DNA from: Phaeosaccion multiseriatum
Lineage: Eukaryota; Ochrophyta, other classes
Assembly (NCBI GenBank): GCA_965112735.1
Contig: OZ218964.1
Span: forward strand, 310,001-374,000
Length of the DNA: 64,000 nt
Direction of reading: 5' to 3'
Every line of letters starts with the position of its first letter. The stretch's first letter is position 1. The position numbers and the translations under genes are program-made. Of the stretch, positions 34,121 through 42,999 are shown one piece after another. The notes beneath the pieces were generated by a model that worked only from the letters and a program-made list of their open reading frames with translations, did not search any database and was not told the DNA's origin.

Positions 34121-35622
34121 GCATCAGAGCATCAGAGGAGGGAGTGAGTGGGTGAGATGCGAGCTGCAGACAGAAACAACAAGATGCTGCAGTCCCACCA
34201 CAAAAGGCATTCAAAAACTCCTCTGACTCTCTCAATTCTATGTGCTGCCTACCCTACCCACCTGGGAACTCGGGGTCAAAGGGCTCATTGGCGGTATTGC
34301 GATAGGAGTAAACGGGATCCCTGTAGCTGGCGAGCCGATCCGAGGTACTGTACATGCTCTCGCAGGCAGTCTTCTCTGGCGAGGACGCGGCGTCGGTGGT
34401 GATGTAGTTCGAGAAGCCCGGGTGAGGGATGGTTCCCTCCATGCAGGGCCACCCAAAGTTGGCCTGCACAGTGGTGCTTCCCGCAGGGTTGGGAATGCGG
34501 TTGATCTCCTCACGTGCTTCGATACCGGACGAGCCCACATCACCTGATTGAAGAGGGCGGGTAGGAGGACGTTAATGTGAGTCTGAGCTCTCTAAACACT
34601 GCAGTGCAACCAGCAGTGAGAATAGCTACTCGAAGAAGGAGAAGGAAGAACAGGAAAGCAGCACAACACTTACCCACGAAGACGTCCCCCGTGCTGGGCT
34701 GCAGGGTCATCTTGAAGGGATTGCGCAGCCCCACTGCGATGATGAAGAAGTCAGTGCCCTCCACCATCTGAGTGCCGCCGTCCGCCACCAGGTACGCGGC
34801 GGTCACGCGAATCACCTTGCCGTTCAAGAAATCCATGCGCTGCGAGCGGAAGGCCCCCTGCGGGCGGTTGGGGGCGCCGTCGTCGACGTAGGTTGGGTCG
34901 TAGGGGAGGCCCACGTCGATGGACCCCAAGGCCTGCGAGCCCTCTCCTGAGGACACGACGAGGCTACCGTCGTTGAGGAACAGCACCGTGCCCATGTGGT
35001 GGGTCATGGAGGAGGCCCACCAGTCCCGCAGCAGAACCTTGTCGGGCACCGCGTCCTCGTACCCGGTAATGTCGCCGCTCGCGTTGGTGATGGGCTCCAG
35101 GATGAAGCGATGAAGTACACCTGGTGCGGGGCAGAATAAGCGCATGTCACCGCCCTGGCCGGAGGTGGTACACTGGTCATCGGGGTACGGCGCACCGTCC
35201 GGCTGTCCCGTGTAGAGGATGTAAATGTAATAGTTGCCAGCAGTGCCCCAGTTCGGATGGAAAGCGAAGCTGCTCATCCCCCTGTCATGCCAGGAGAAAG
35301 TCTCGTCCGTCCAGTCGAGCAGCCTGCGGTCCACCGTCGCCGCGTCGGCTCCTCGGCTGCGCACGTCCAGCTGACCGCGCTGGTTGAGGATGAATACGTG
35401 CGTCTCCGGTATGCCCGAGCCGTGAGGGCTGAAGGCTGTCTGTATGGTGTGGTCGGAGAGACCATCCTTGGGCCCAAACAGGAGCTCCAGCGCGGAGCTT
35501 TCCAACACCTCATTCCCGCCCCCATTCCCTCCATTGCCGCACAAGCCGCCCACCCCTCCAACCCCCTGGCAGCAGAGCACCAGTATCAGAGGCAGCCACG
35601 CGACGCGAGCCCTCCTCTTCAT
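30703..35622 (-). CDS. Type I surface protein: GSDH-like beta-propeller, PKD domain, Thr/Pro stalk, TM
   Basis: Seven exons join in frame: 35622-34674, 34543-34262, 34051-33762, 33625-32864, 32694-31624, 31489-31418 and 31245-30703, about 1322 residues. After a signal peptide (WLPLILVLCCQGVGGV) comes a glucose/sorbosone dehydrogenase-like (PQQ-type beta-propeller) domain of about 480 residues: SSFAFHPNWGTAGNYYIYI, GSLVVSSGEG, GLRNPFKMTLQPSTGDVFVG, NFGWPCMEG and PDGLVYFSV. A PKD/Ig-like region follows (ITFDASSSITS, YAFDFTGD, FTFDEPGLYIVSVTAF), then a second Ig or FN3-like region, a Cys-rich segment, and a 13-residue Pro/Thr/Ala stalk repeat. It ends with one TM helix (VALIACAAAVGALVLVGLVSW) and a short basic tail. 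It is likely anchored at the cell surface with the propeller outside. PQQ binding and substrate are not shown by the sequence. Confidence 0.85.
31640..31815 (-). repeat. 39-bp coding repeats of the Thr/Pro stalk
   Basis: About four imperfect copies of a 39-bp unit encode a 13-residue repeat (TAPPTEAPTTAPP). This is a mucin-like, probably O-glycosylated stalk between the ectodomain and the TM helix. Confidence 0.85.
34067..34120. repeat. (TAG)n(CAG)n compound microsatellite in intron
   Basis: About seven TAG triplets followed by about eleven CAG triplets, in the intron 34052-34261 of the surface-protein gene. On the sense strand this is (CTG)n(CTA)n just upstream of the acceptor. Confidence 0.93.
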
Positions 35623-35794
35623 ATTGTTTGTGCTCTGAGAGGGGGGAGAGGCATTCCGGACTTAGCGGATCCTTAGCGCCAAAAAGCCGCCAAATTGCAA
35701 TACACCTTCGCGTGTTGTGCTCCGGAGTCACATGGACGACGACGCATCCGAAATCCCCTCCACCCTTGCTGAAGTAGGCCCTCTCAAGTGTAAG
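35623..35794. promoter_or_regulatory. Short shared 5' region of divergent surface-protein and PAP/fibrillin genes
   Basis: Only 172 bases separate the two start codons, so core promoters and 5' UTRs must be compact or overlapping. In the plus gene the frame stays open upstream to an ATG at 35732, so the true start could be 63 bases earlier. Confidence 0.45.
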
Positions 35795-37317
35795 ATGGGG
35801 AGAAGTGGGGGATGGATTTTGGCTTTTGCCTGCATTGCCTGCTCCCTCAGTCTCTGTTGTGCCTTCGTGGTCTCCCCGCCAAGTAGCTTGAGCAGCACAA
35901 GCAAAAGCAGTAGCAGTAGGAGAAGGCGAGGATTAGCATTGGCGGCGACTCAGGTAGACGAAAAAGAGAAGGTCAATTCACAGGAAGAAGCTAGAGCGGT
36001 ACTCGTTGGAGCGGCGCGGGAGCGAAATCAAGAACCCGATGCTGTTATGTCGGCGATGCGCTTCTTGGAGAGGGCGAACAAGAAGGGGAAGGTTGGAGGA
36101 GGTGAGTGTGTGAGAGAGAGAGGGGGGGGGGGGGGGAGGGAGGAGAGAAAGAGAGAGAGAGGAGAGAGGGGGATGAGAGAGAAGAAGAGAGAGAGGAGCC
36201 TGACAGAAAGAGAAATAGAGAAATAGCGCTGATGAGAGAGAAAGAGGGGGACGGGCACGGTATTGGAAGCAGTGAAAGCTAAACAATTAACATCTCTTTC
36301 TCATGCCCAGCCTCCTGTCTCTCTGTCCTCGTCACTGAGCAGACAAATTCAAAGATCTCACCACGAATGGGAACTGGCGGCTTGTGTTCACGACGGGCGA
36401 CAAGAAAACACAGAAGAAAGTGGGGGGCAGCATCAACTACGTCCCCATCAAGACTGTCCAGGTAGGTATGGGGCATGCTGAGGAAGGGAAGGGAGGGAGC
36501 GAAAGGCAGTGAATTAAGAGCGGGGCGGTGTGGCTCCTTGCATGTGTGTGTGTCTCGCCCCCCATCAATGTTCCCCTCTGTCTTGTGTCTGCGGTGTCCC
36601 GCGACAGGTGTTCAAGCCGGACTACACGATCACCAATGGGGTGTACATCTCATCCTTTCCCCTGATCAAGTTCGCAGGCTCATTTACGTGGTAAGCTGAA
36701 CGTTGGCGAGATGCCATACGTGTGCCCCTTTGTCGGTAAATTCTCGAGCCAATGCCGTGCTTATTTCATTCGCGCGTTTAGGGGATGGAGGGGGGTCAAG
36801 AGAGGGAGAGAGTGAGTAAGTATGTAAGAAAAGGGAGCCTCAGCAAACTCGTGACAGGCGGGAGGGGGGGAGGGGGGCTCGAAGAGGAGGGGCGAAGCTG
36901 CTGGCCGAGTTGCAACTCAACCTGTGCATACTCCAGCTTAGCGTACATGGAGTGTCTGAAGGCACACTACCCCCCCCCCACACACACGCTCGCGCACACA
37001 CACACACTTGGCAGGGACGACCCCAAGAGCAGGCTGGACTTTACCTTTGATCAGGTCAGTGCTTCGCGCGGCGAGGGAGAGGAAGAGTCGGAGGAAGGAA
37101 GGAAGGAAGGAAGGAAGGAAGGCAGGCAGGGGGGTAGCCCTCTGGAAAGATGCATGACATACACCCGCAGCCTCCACACCTCACATCATCCTGCCTGTCC
37201 GCGTCATGTGTCCATCGCCCGGACAGGTCTCTGTTCTCGGCATCAACTTGCCCTACAATCAGGGCGAAACCAAGGTGCGTGTTGCCCTTGTGTTCTTCCT
37301 GCTCTCTCTCTTCCTGC

Positions 37318-37349
<32 letters not shown>

Positions 37350-37508
37350 TCTCTGAACGCCCTCACCCAAGTAGTAACCCTCCACTCCTGCTGTCGCACC
37401 CCCCAGGTCCAACCAGGCTTCACATTCATGGACGTGACGTCGGACTACGTCATCGCGCGGGGGGCGGGGGGGGGGTTGGCCCTGTTCCTCAGGACAGACG
37501 AGATCTGA
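35795..37508 (+). CDS. PAP/fibrillin-like plastid protein
   Basis: Plastid lipid-associated (PAP/fibrillin) proteins bind lipids in plastoglobules and thylakoids. Six exons join in frame: 35795-36101, 36343-36461, 36608-36690, 37015-37054, 37227-37274 and 37407-37508, about 232 residues. The N-terminus is bipartite: a signal peptide (ILAFACIACSLSLCCAF) followed by a Ser/Arg-rich transit-like stretch. The Phe of CCAF sits where red-lineage complex plastids need an aromatic residue. The mature part has features of the family: TNGNWRLVFTTGDKK, SINYVPIKTVQVFKPDY, FPLIKFAGSFTWDD, RLDFTFDQVSVLG and a C-terminal LALFLRTDEI. It is close to the usual length. I chose the ATG that gives a clean signal peptide. 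Family assignment is fairly good and rests on motifs, not on a search. Confidence 0.78.
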
Positions 37509-37795
37509 TCAGTTTTTCAACACACCTTTCTCCTCAACACTTTCCCCCTTCCTTGTTCTTTGTGCATTTAGAGCTATACATACAGTCTCCCTTTTGTAAT
37601 TTTAATGAACACTCGATTTGCGTAAGAATCGCCCAAATCGCCCCCAAATTGACAAACGACAAATGTATAAACAAGCGTACGTGACAAAATGACCACCGTG
37701 AAAAAAAAGGGCTCTAAACGTGCGTCCCCCCCCTTGCGGCCACACAAACCTCCATAATCCTTCTCCTTGGGCGCCTTGCACATTGCCACATAACC

Positions 37796-39225
37796 ATGAC
37801 GAGACTGAGGGCCCTGCTCACATCCATGCTCTTGGGGGCCGTGCTCTGCTCGGCCAACGCTTTGGAAGACGCCAGCCCCGGCGAAGCCGCAGCTGGGCTT
37901 GAAGTTCGAAGCCGGAGGCTTCAGGGTGAGGGCAAAGGCGGGCGAGAGGAGGGGCCCACAATGGGAGCCTTTGCGTGCGCGATAATGGAGCTCGACGCCT
38001 GACGTGCTGCTCCTCGCTCCTCGACCCCTTCGCTTCCTCTCCCCTTCTTGATGAACTCCCTGTGTACTTCATAGGCCGTGGCCGCACCCCCACGTTTGGC
38101 GAAGGAGACGAGCAGAACGAAGGTTAGGATAGAGAGCCGGCATTTGATCGCGCTGTGATGGATCTCCAAGCCTGACCTCCTTACCCGCCGACCCCTTCGC
38201 TTGGTGCCTCCGCCTGCCCGATTTACCCTGTCGCACATGTTAGTTCCAGACCCCCTTGATCCCAGCAGAGGTGGAGGACAGCGCACCCCCACCTTCGGCG
38301 AAGGAGATCGTAATCCCGGCGAGGGTGGTGGAGGGCGCATTCCCACTGAGGGTGGAGGACAGCGCACCCCCACCTTCGGCGAAGGAGATCGTAATCCCGG
38401 CGAGGGTGGTGGAGGGCGCACTCCCACTGAGGGTGAAGGACAGCGCCCCCCTACGGTGGGCGAAGGAGGACGCAATCCCGGCGAGGGTGGTGGAGGGCGC
38501 ATTCCCACTGAGGGTGGAGGACAGCGCACCCCCACCGTTGGCGAAGGAGATCGTAATCCCGGCGAGGGTGGTGGAGGGCGCATTCCCACTGAGGGTGAAG
38601 GGCAGCGCCCCCCCGCGTTCGGTGACGGAGACCCCAACGAGCGCAACGAAGGTGAGGACAGTGAGTCGGAAAAGCGGAGCCTACCGGGCCTTCGCTTGCA
38701 CGCACCGATGGATCTCGAAGCCGGACGCTGCTCCATTCTCTCCTAACCCTTCGCTGCTGCTTTGCCGCTTTGTGCACCCTTAGGCCCCGGCGATCCCAGC
38801 AGGGGCGAACAGCAGCGCCCCCCTACGGCGGGTGGTGGAGGAGGAGGAGGAGGAGGAGGAGGAGGAGACCGTGGTGGTGGTGGTGGTGGAGGAGGAGGAG
38901 GAGACCGCGGTGGAGGAGACCGTAATCCCAACAGGGGTGAAGGAGGGCGCCGGGGGGGGCAGCGTGGAGGAAACCGCAACGAAGGTGAGGGCAGTGAGTC
39001 GGTCGGGCATCGACCTTTCTCGTGGCGATGTCGAAGCACTATCCGGTGCTTTGCCTGCTCGCGCGCATCTCGACCCTTACTCTGCTCCTTCCCAACCGAC
39101 CCCTTCGCTTGCTTGCCTGCCTAGGCCGCGGTGGCGATGGAGGGCGTGGCGGCTGGGGGCCTTACGGGGGGGGTTACTACCAGTACAGTCGCCGTGACGG
39201 AGGAGGGCGGGGTGACTTATGGTGA
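37796..39225 (+). CDS. Secreted Gly-rich repeat protein made of duplicated phase-1 exons
   Basis: Five exons join in frame: 37796-37925, 38075-38122, 38271-38651, 38784-38984 and 39125-39225, about 286 residues. The N-terminus has a signal peptide (LLTSMLLGAVLCSANA). The rest is low complexity: a repeat of about 24 residues with GGGQRTPTFGEGDRNPGEGG recurs in exon 3, exon 4 is (G)n with DRGGG, and exon 5 is Gly/Tyr/Arg-rich ending GRGDLW. Every intron is phase 1 and every internal exon is a multiple of three. Exons 2, 3 and 4 each end in a codon pair for Asn-Glu before a split Gly, and the introns resemble each other. It may be a wall, mucilage or matrix protein by composition, but no function is shown. 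Confidence 0.72.
38271..38640 (+). repeat. Coding 72-75 bp repeats in exon 3 of the Gly-rich gene
   Basis: About five tandem units with the shared core GGCGAAGGAGATCGTAATCC and GGTGGTGGAGGGCGCATTCC. The same unit, in shorter form, is seen in exon 2 and the start of exon 4. Confidence 0.9.
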
Positions 39226-39449
39226 TGTCGTAAGAAACTAACTGCAGTAGCTAGGGAAGGCAGTAGGGGGGGGAGGCAGTACGCACACGCGCGCACACAC
39301 ACACACAAGCGACGTGCGAGTTCCTTCAACCAGATTGACTCCTTGTTCACCCCCACCCCTTGGATGAGGTCAGAAAGCGACGCATCGATGGCTGTGGCCA
39401 GCTGAGGATGACTCATGAGCATCTCGCAGACACTTCCTCTTTTCTTCAT
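39177..39449 (-). other. Short minus-strand ORF, doubtful gene
   Basis: An ATG at 39449 opens 90 codons starting MKKRGSVCEMLMSHPQLATA, with a plausible soluble helical first half (AIDASLSDLIQGVG) that then decays into repeat-derived sequence over the (CA)n at 39286-39307. It could be a first exon whose donor is GTGTGTG near 39307, but no second exon is evident and it runs into the Gly-rich gene. I do not count it as a supported gene. Confidence 0.2.
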
Positions 39450-39566
39450 ATTATTTGAGACCTTGATTAATTAATTAATGAAATTACAACGTAATGTGCC
39501 ACAGAGCTGAGGGGGAGGGGGGCTCATCAAACAAAAAGGCTCCGGCACAAACGTAACTACAGCCCG

Positions 39567-40838
39567 TCACCGACGCCTGAGGACGACAAAGGCGAGCGCC
39601 GCCCCTGCTAGAACCACCACTGCAGCAGTAGGCACAGCCAGCCGCCATTCCCCCCCGTCCTCCCTCTCCTTAGCCTTGCCTGCTGCTGTTGCTGCCAGTT
39701 CTGCTGCTGCTTCTGCGCCTGCCTCTTCTACTCCTGTCGCTGCTGCCTCAGTTGCGGCTGCTTCATTTCCGTCCTCTCCGACTCCCTCCGACTGGTCAGA
39801 GACCTCTGTGACGGCATCCTGCTGCTCTTGCTCGGCCACTTTCTCCATACTGTCCACTCCCCCCAGGGCAGCGCCCAAGCCCCCGTCCTGGTGCTGCTCC
39901 TCTCCGGTAGCTTGTTCCTCCCGCGCAGTTGTTGCATCTGCCGCCACCGCCCTGCCAGCAGCGGCTGGGCCTCCCTCTTCGTTAGGTGGTGCATCCTCCG
40001 CTACGGAAGAAAACTGGGGCAACAAATTCTCGCCCCTTTCCGGAGCTTTCTCGGTGGGGAAAACATCCTCGAGGGCTGCCGTCACATCGGCATCTGCCTC
40101 CACCTCGGCCTCTGCAAGCTCTTCTCCCACTCCCGAGATCTCTGCAGCTGCAGCGGGGAGAGCTTCCTTCCCTGTGCCTAACTCTTCTCCCACCCGCATG
40201 AGATCTGCAGCCACTGCGACGAGCGCTTGCTCTTCTGCCTCCTCCTCCTCATCCTGCTTCGTCTTTGCCTCCCACCCTGCTTCTTGCTCTTCTTCTTGCA
40301 CCGAAGCCGGCACTGCTTCTGATGCTTCGGCGTCCATCGATGCTCTTCTCACGTCTTCGGCCGCCTCAGCAGACACCAGCAGCGAGGGCTTACGGCCGGC
40401 CTCAGTTATGGCAGCAGCTGCGACGGCGATTACGGACCCTGAGTCTCGCCGCCCGCCCGGACTCAGTGGCCCAAGTGATTCTCGCCGGCCAGGACTCAGT
40501 GGGCTCAGTAGGCTAACAGAGGAAGCCTCAGTCGTCACGTTGAGCTTGAGCTTGTTCTTGCTCTTGGCTGAGGGGGAGCGAGGTGATCCTTTCGGAGAAG
40601 GGGATGACGTGGTGGCGCTGTTACCTCCTCCTGCTGCTGCTCCTGCCCCTGCTACTCCTCCTATCCCTTCTCCTCCAATCCCTTCTCCTCCTCCTGCCCC
40701 TGCTTCTTCAGCTGGGGAAGCTGCTGCTCCTCCTCCTCCCCCTTTCCCCCTCCTTGATCTCTTCTTTTTCTTCGAGGAGCTCCCATTGGATGATACCTTA
40801 TACGCTACTGGTGCCACTGGTGTCCTTGGCGCCTCCAT
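39567..40838 (-). CDS. Ala/Glu-rich protein with C-terminal tail anchor
   Basis: One open frame of 423 codons with no intron. The N-terminus is Ser/Lys-rich (SSSKKKKRSRRGKGGGG). The middle is low-complexity Ala/Glu/Ser, rich in predicted coil. The last 25 residues form a single hydrophobic helix (LAVPTAAVVVLAGAALAF) followed by VVLRRR, the layout of a tail-anchored membrane protein that would be inserted after translation with its bulk in the cytosol. I do not recognise a family. Local composition is GC-rich and triplet-biased, so part of the frame's openness could be composition, but the in-frame TM and basic tail argue for a real gene. Confidence 0.6.
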   Translation of the reverse strand: MEAPRTPVAPVAYKVSSNGSSSKKKKRSRRGKGGGGGAAASPAEEAGAGGGEGIGGEGIGGVAGAGAAAGGGNSATTSSPSPKGSPRSPSAKSKNKLKLNVTTEASSVSLLSPLSPGRRESLGPLSPGGRRDSGSVIAVAAAAITEAGRKPSLLVSAEAAEDVRRASMDAEASEAVPASVQEEEQEAGWEAKTKQDEEEEAEEQALVAVAADLMRVGEELGTGKEALPAAAAEISGVGEELAEAEVEADADVTAALEDVFPTEKAPERGENLLPQFSSVAEDAPPNEEGGPAAAGRAVAADATTAREEQATGEEQHQDGGLGAALGGVDSMEKVAEQEQQDAVTEVSDQSEGVGEDGNEAAATEAAATGVEEAGAEAAAELAATAAGKAKEREDGGEWRLAVPTAAVVVLAGAALAFVVLRRR

Positions 40839-41004
40839 GGGCTAGTGCGGCAGCAGGCCTCTTGTCCACAGCAGGCTTGGCTTGGTTTGGTTTATAGCGG
40901 AAATGCCCCGCGAATTTTGGAACCACATCGTGCAGATGGCATTCCATGTCATTTTGATGCTTTCCTTTCGAAAGAGAAAAAAACACACCATTATAGCTTC
41001 AGCT
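40839..41004. promoter_or_regulatory. Short 5' region shared by two divergent genes
   Basis: 166 bases between the tail-anchored gene (minus) and the next gene (plus). In-frame ATGs at 40903 and 40936 mean that the plus-strand protein could start further upstream. Confidence 0.35.
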
Positions 41005-42201
41005 ATGCCGTTCCTCACACCAGTTGCTGGAGCAGTCACCACTCTACTTCTTGCGCTTCCAGTCACGTGCTTCACAACAACTGGTTTGAGCGGCCTTGCT
41101 CTGGAGCCCAGCAGGCAGCTTCTCGAGCGGAACGGAGGAGTGGGAGTTCCCTACAACAGAGCGTCGGCAACGAGGCTCGGTGTGAGCTCCTCCTGGGGAT
41201 CGCAATCAGGACTCTATGACTTTGACGACGACAGCTTCAGCGACAACCTCAGCAAGCCGCAAGGCTCCGAAGATCTGCTGCTGAGGGTAAGTGGACTTTC
41301 CTAACGGTTTAGCTTGCCTCGTCTACAATGGTATGCTCAAGCACACACTACTGCGGTGTTTCCCGCGTTATCAGAGGAGCATGGTCTAGATTGAGACAGG
41401 ATGTGTGTGTTTGTGTGCATGTTTGGCTCCATATCCTGTGTCTCGCCCTTGCTGGTGCGGTCCCTTTTTGAATCCTCCCTTGTCCCGCATCAACTCACCA
41501 CTGCGTGCTTCCCCAGGTGGACTTTGTACAGGGAATGCGTGGGCAAGAGAAGCCCCTGCTTGTTTCGTGGGTGAAGCGCTTTCCCTTTGGCGTCGCTCTG
41601 CCGGTGCAGCCCTTCAGCCTGAACGTTCAGGAGGACGGTGTGGACCTGTTGTTTAGGAAGTGAGTACCTAGTTACGCTGAAAGAGAAAGAGAGAGAGAGG
41701 GCCGGAAGGGGGCGGGGGTGGAGGTAGCGCACAAGCGTATATGCCTGCGGGGTGACGTCAGGAAGGGTAATCGTCGAGTGGGGGCTGTTCGAGGTGGTTT
41801 GAGAGGGGGGCTCCCCCCCGGAGTGTGGCAGACGCTGCGTGCCGAGGCTCCATTGCTGTGCGAAGACACTCACCGCCTTTGCCCCACTACAATATGTACA
41901 CAGGAAACCTACCAACGGAAATAAGGGCAAAGACGGAGGTATCCGCTTCGGCATTGTCGAGTGGGAGAGCGAGTCTGCGGACGGGGCGAGAAAGGACAGG
42001 TGCTCGCTGGTGGCGAGGCGCATCAGCGAAGGCCAGGCCATCCGCAAGGTGATCGCGGAGAAGACAGTCGTGACTAAGATGCTGGAGCGCATCGAGAAGG
42101 AGCTGTATCTGTCTGGGGGGAGGATGAGGCTGCTGCCCCCCATGCTGGCTGTGTTCCATCCCTACATGGCGGAGGGGGAGGGCTCGTTCCTGGAGGCGTG
42201 A
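41005..42201 (+). CDS. Unknown protein with signal peptide-like N-terminus
   Basis: Three exons join in frame: 41005-41286, 41517-41659 and 41904-42201, about 240 residues. The start gives MPFLTPVAGAVTTLLLALPV, a signal-peptide-like segment; earlier in-frame ATGs at 40903 and 40936 would put 20-35 mostly basic/hydrophobic residues in front. The body is soluble, with GQEKPLLVSWVKRFPFGVAL, a DGGIRFGIVEWES strand-rich piece, and a C-terminal helix region (IRKVIAEKTVVTKMLERIEK, then LPPMLAVFHPYMAEGEG). I recognise no family. Secretory or plastid location is inferred from the N-terminus. Clean splice sites in consistent phase support a genuine gene. Confidence 0.7.
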
Positions 42202-42999
42202 GGAGGAGTGAGGAGCGACTGCTACCCCGCTCTTCCCATGGGCGAGCACCGCTTCCATAAGTAGCACCTCTCTTCGCGTAGAGTAAGCAGCTGCAGTAGC
42301 GCCGCCCGTTGCGGAGGGAGGAGGGGGAGGCGGCGGCAGAGAGCGAGTTGCCCGCGGCAGGGAGCGTGTTGGCAAGAAGAGCCAGTGAAGGACGGGCTTG
42401 AGCATTGTGTGGGCGAGCATTGTAGACTGCGACCTGCTGGGATTGTTTCTTATTATTATTGTACGTAGCTGCTTTGAGGGGGAGGGGTGTGTACATATGT
42501 GTGCTTGTAGATAGGGCCCTCCTATGAGAAGAGGAGTTGCAAGGTACGTGGCTTCATGGCACAGTCCGTTTGGCAGCGTGTGTACATAGAGACTTGTGTA
42601 AATAGGACGCGAGAGGAGCGAGGTGAGGCTGATGGATCTTCAAGAGTCGGGGAGAGGGAGGAATGAGAAGGAGGGGTGAGGGGGACGAGAGGCGTAAAGG
42701 CGGTGCGCAGGAAACATCTCTTTCCCTGCGAAGGAGTAGAGGTGGACATTTCTGATGGGGAGAGACACGGAGAGTGTCCTCTCTCCATGCACGAGGCAGC
42801 GCAGGAGGCTCGTAAGGCTCGTATAAATGAGGCAAATGATGATGGAAGGACAATGCGGTTATAACATGCAGTAGGCGTAGGCTATTCGAAAGGCTCCCCT
42901 ACGACGGGTCCAACGGGGGGGAGTGAGTAGTAGCGTTGGCCCCCTCTGATGAGCAAATAGCAGCACACTGCACTTCTCCTCTAACTAGCTACTCTCCGG
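42202..42999. other. Intergenic region between convergent genes
   Basis: About 800 bases between two stop codons. No splice-consistent coding sequence was found on either strand; it probably holds two 3' UTRs. An AT-rich patch (TATTATTATTGTA) lies near 42450. Confidence 0.45.

Noticed and set aside
39177-39449. Independent small minus-strand gene
   Set aside because: Half of the frame is repeat-derived, there is no splice partner, and it overlaps the last exon of a better supported plus-strand gene.
39676-40845. 389-codon plus-strand frame opposite the tail-anchored gene
   Set aside because: It is the Ser/Ala-rich antisense of Ala/Glu/Ser codons. The minus frame has a C-terminal TM helix with basic end, and its start sits at the divergent promoter.
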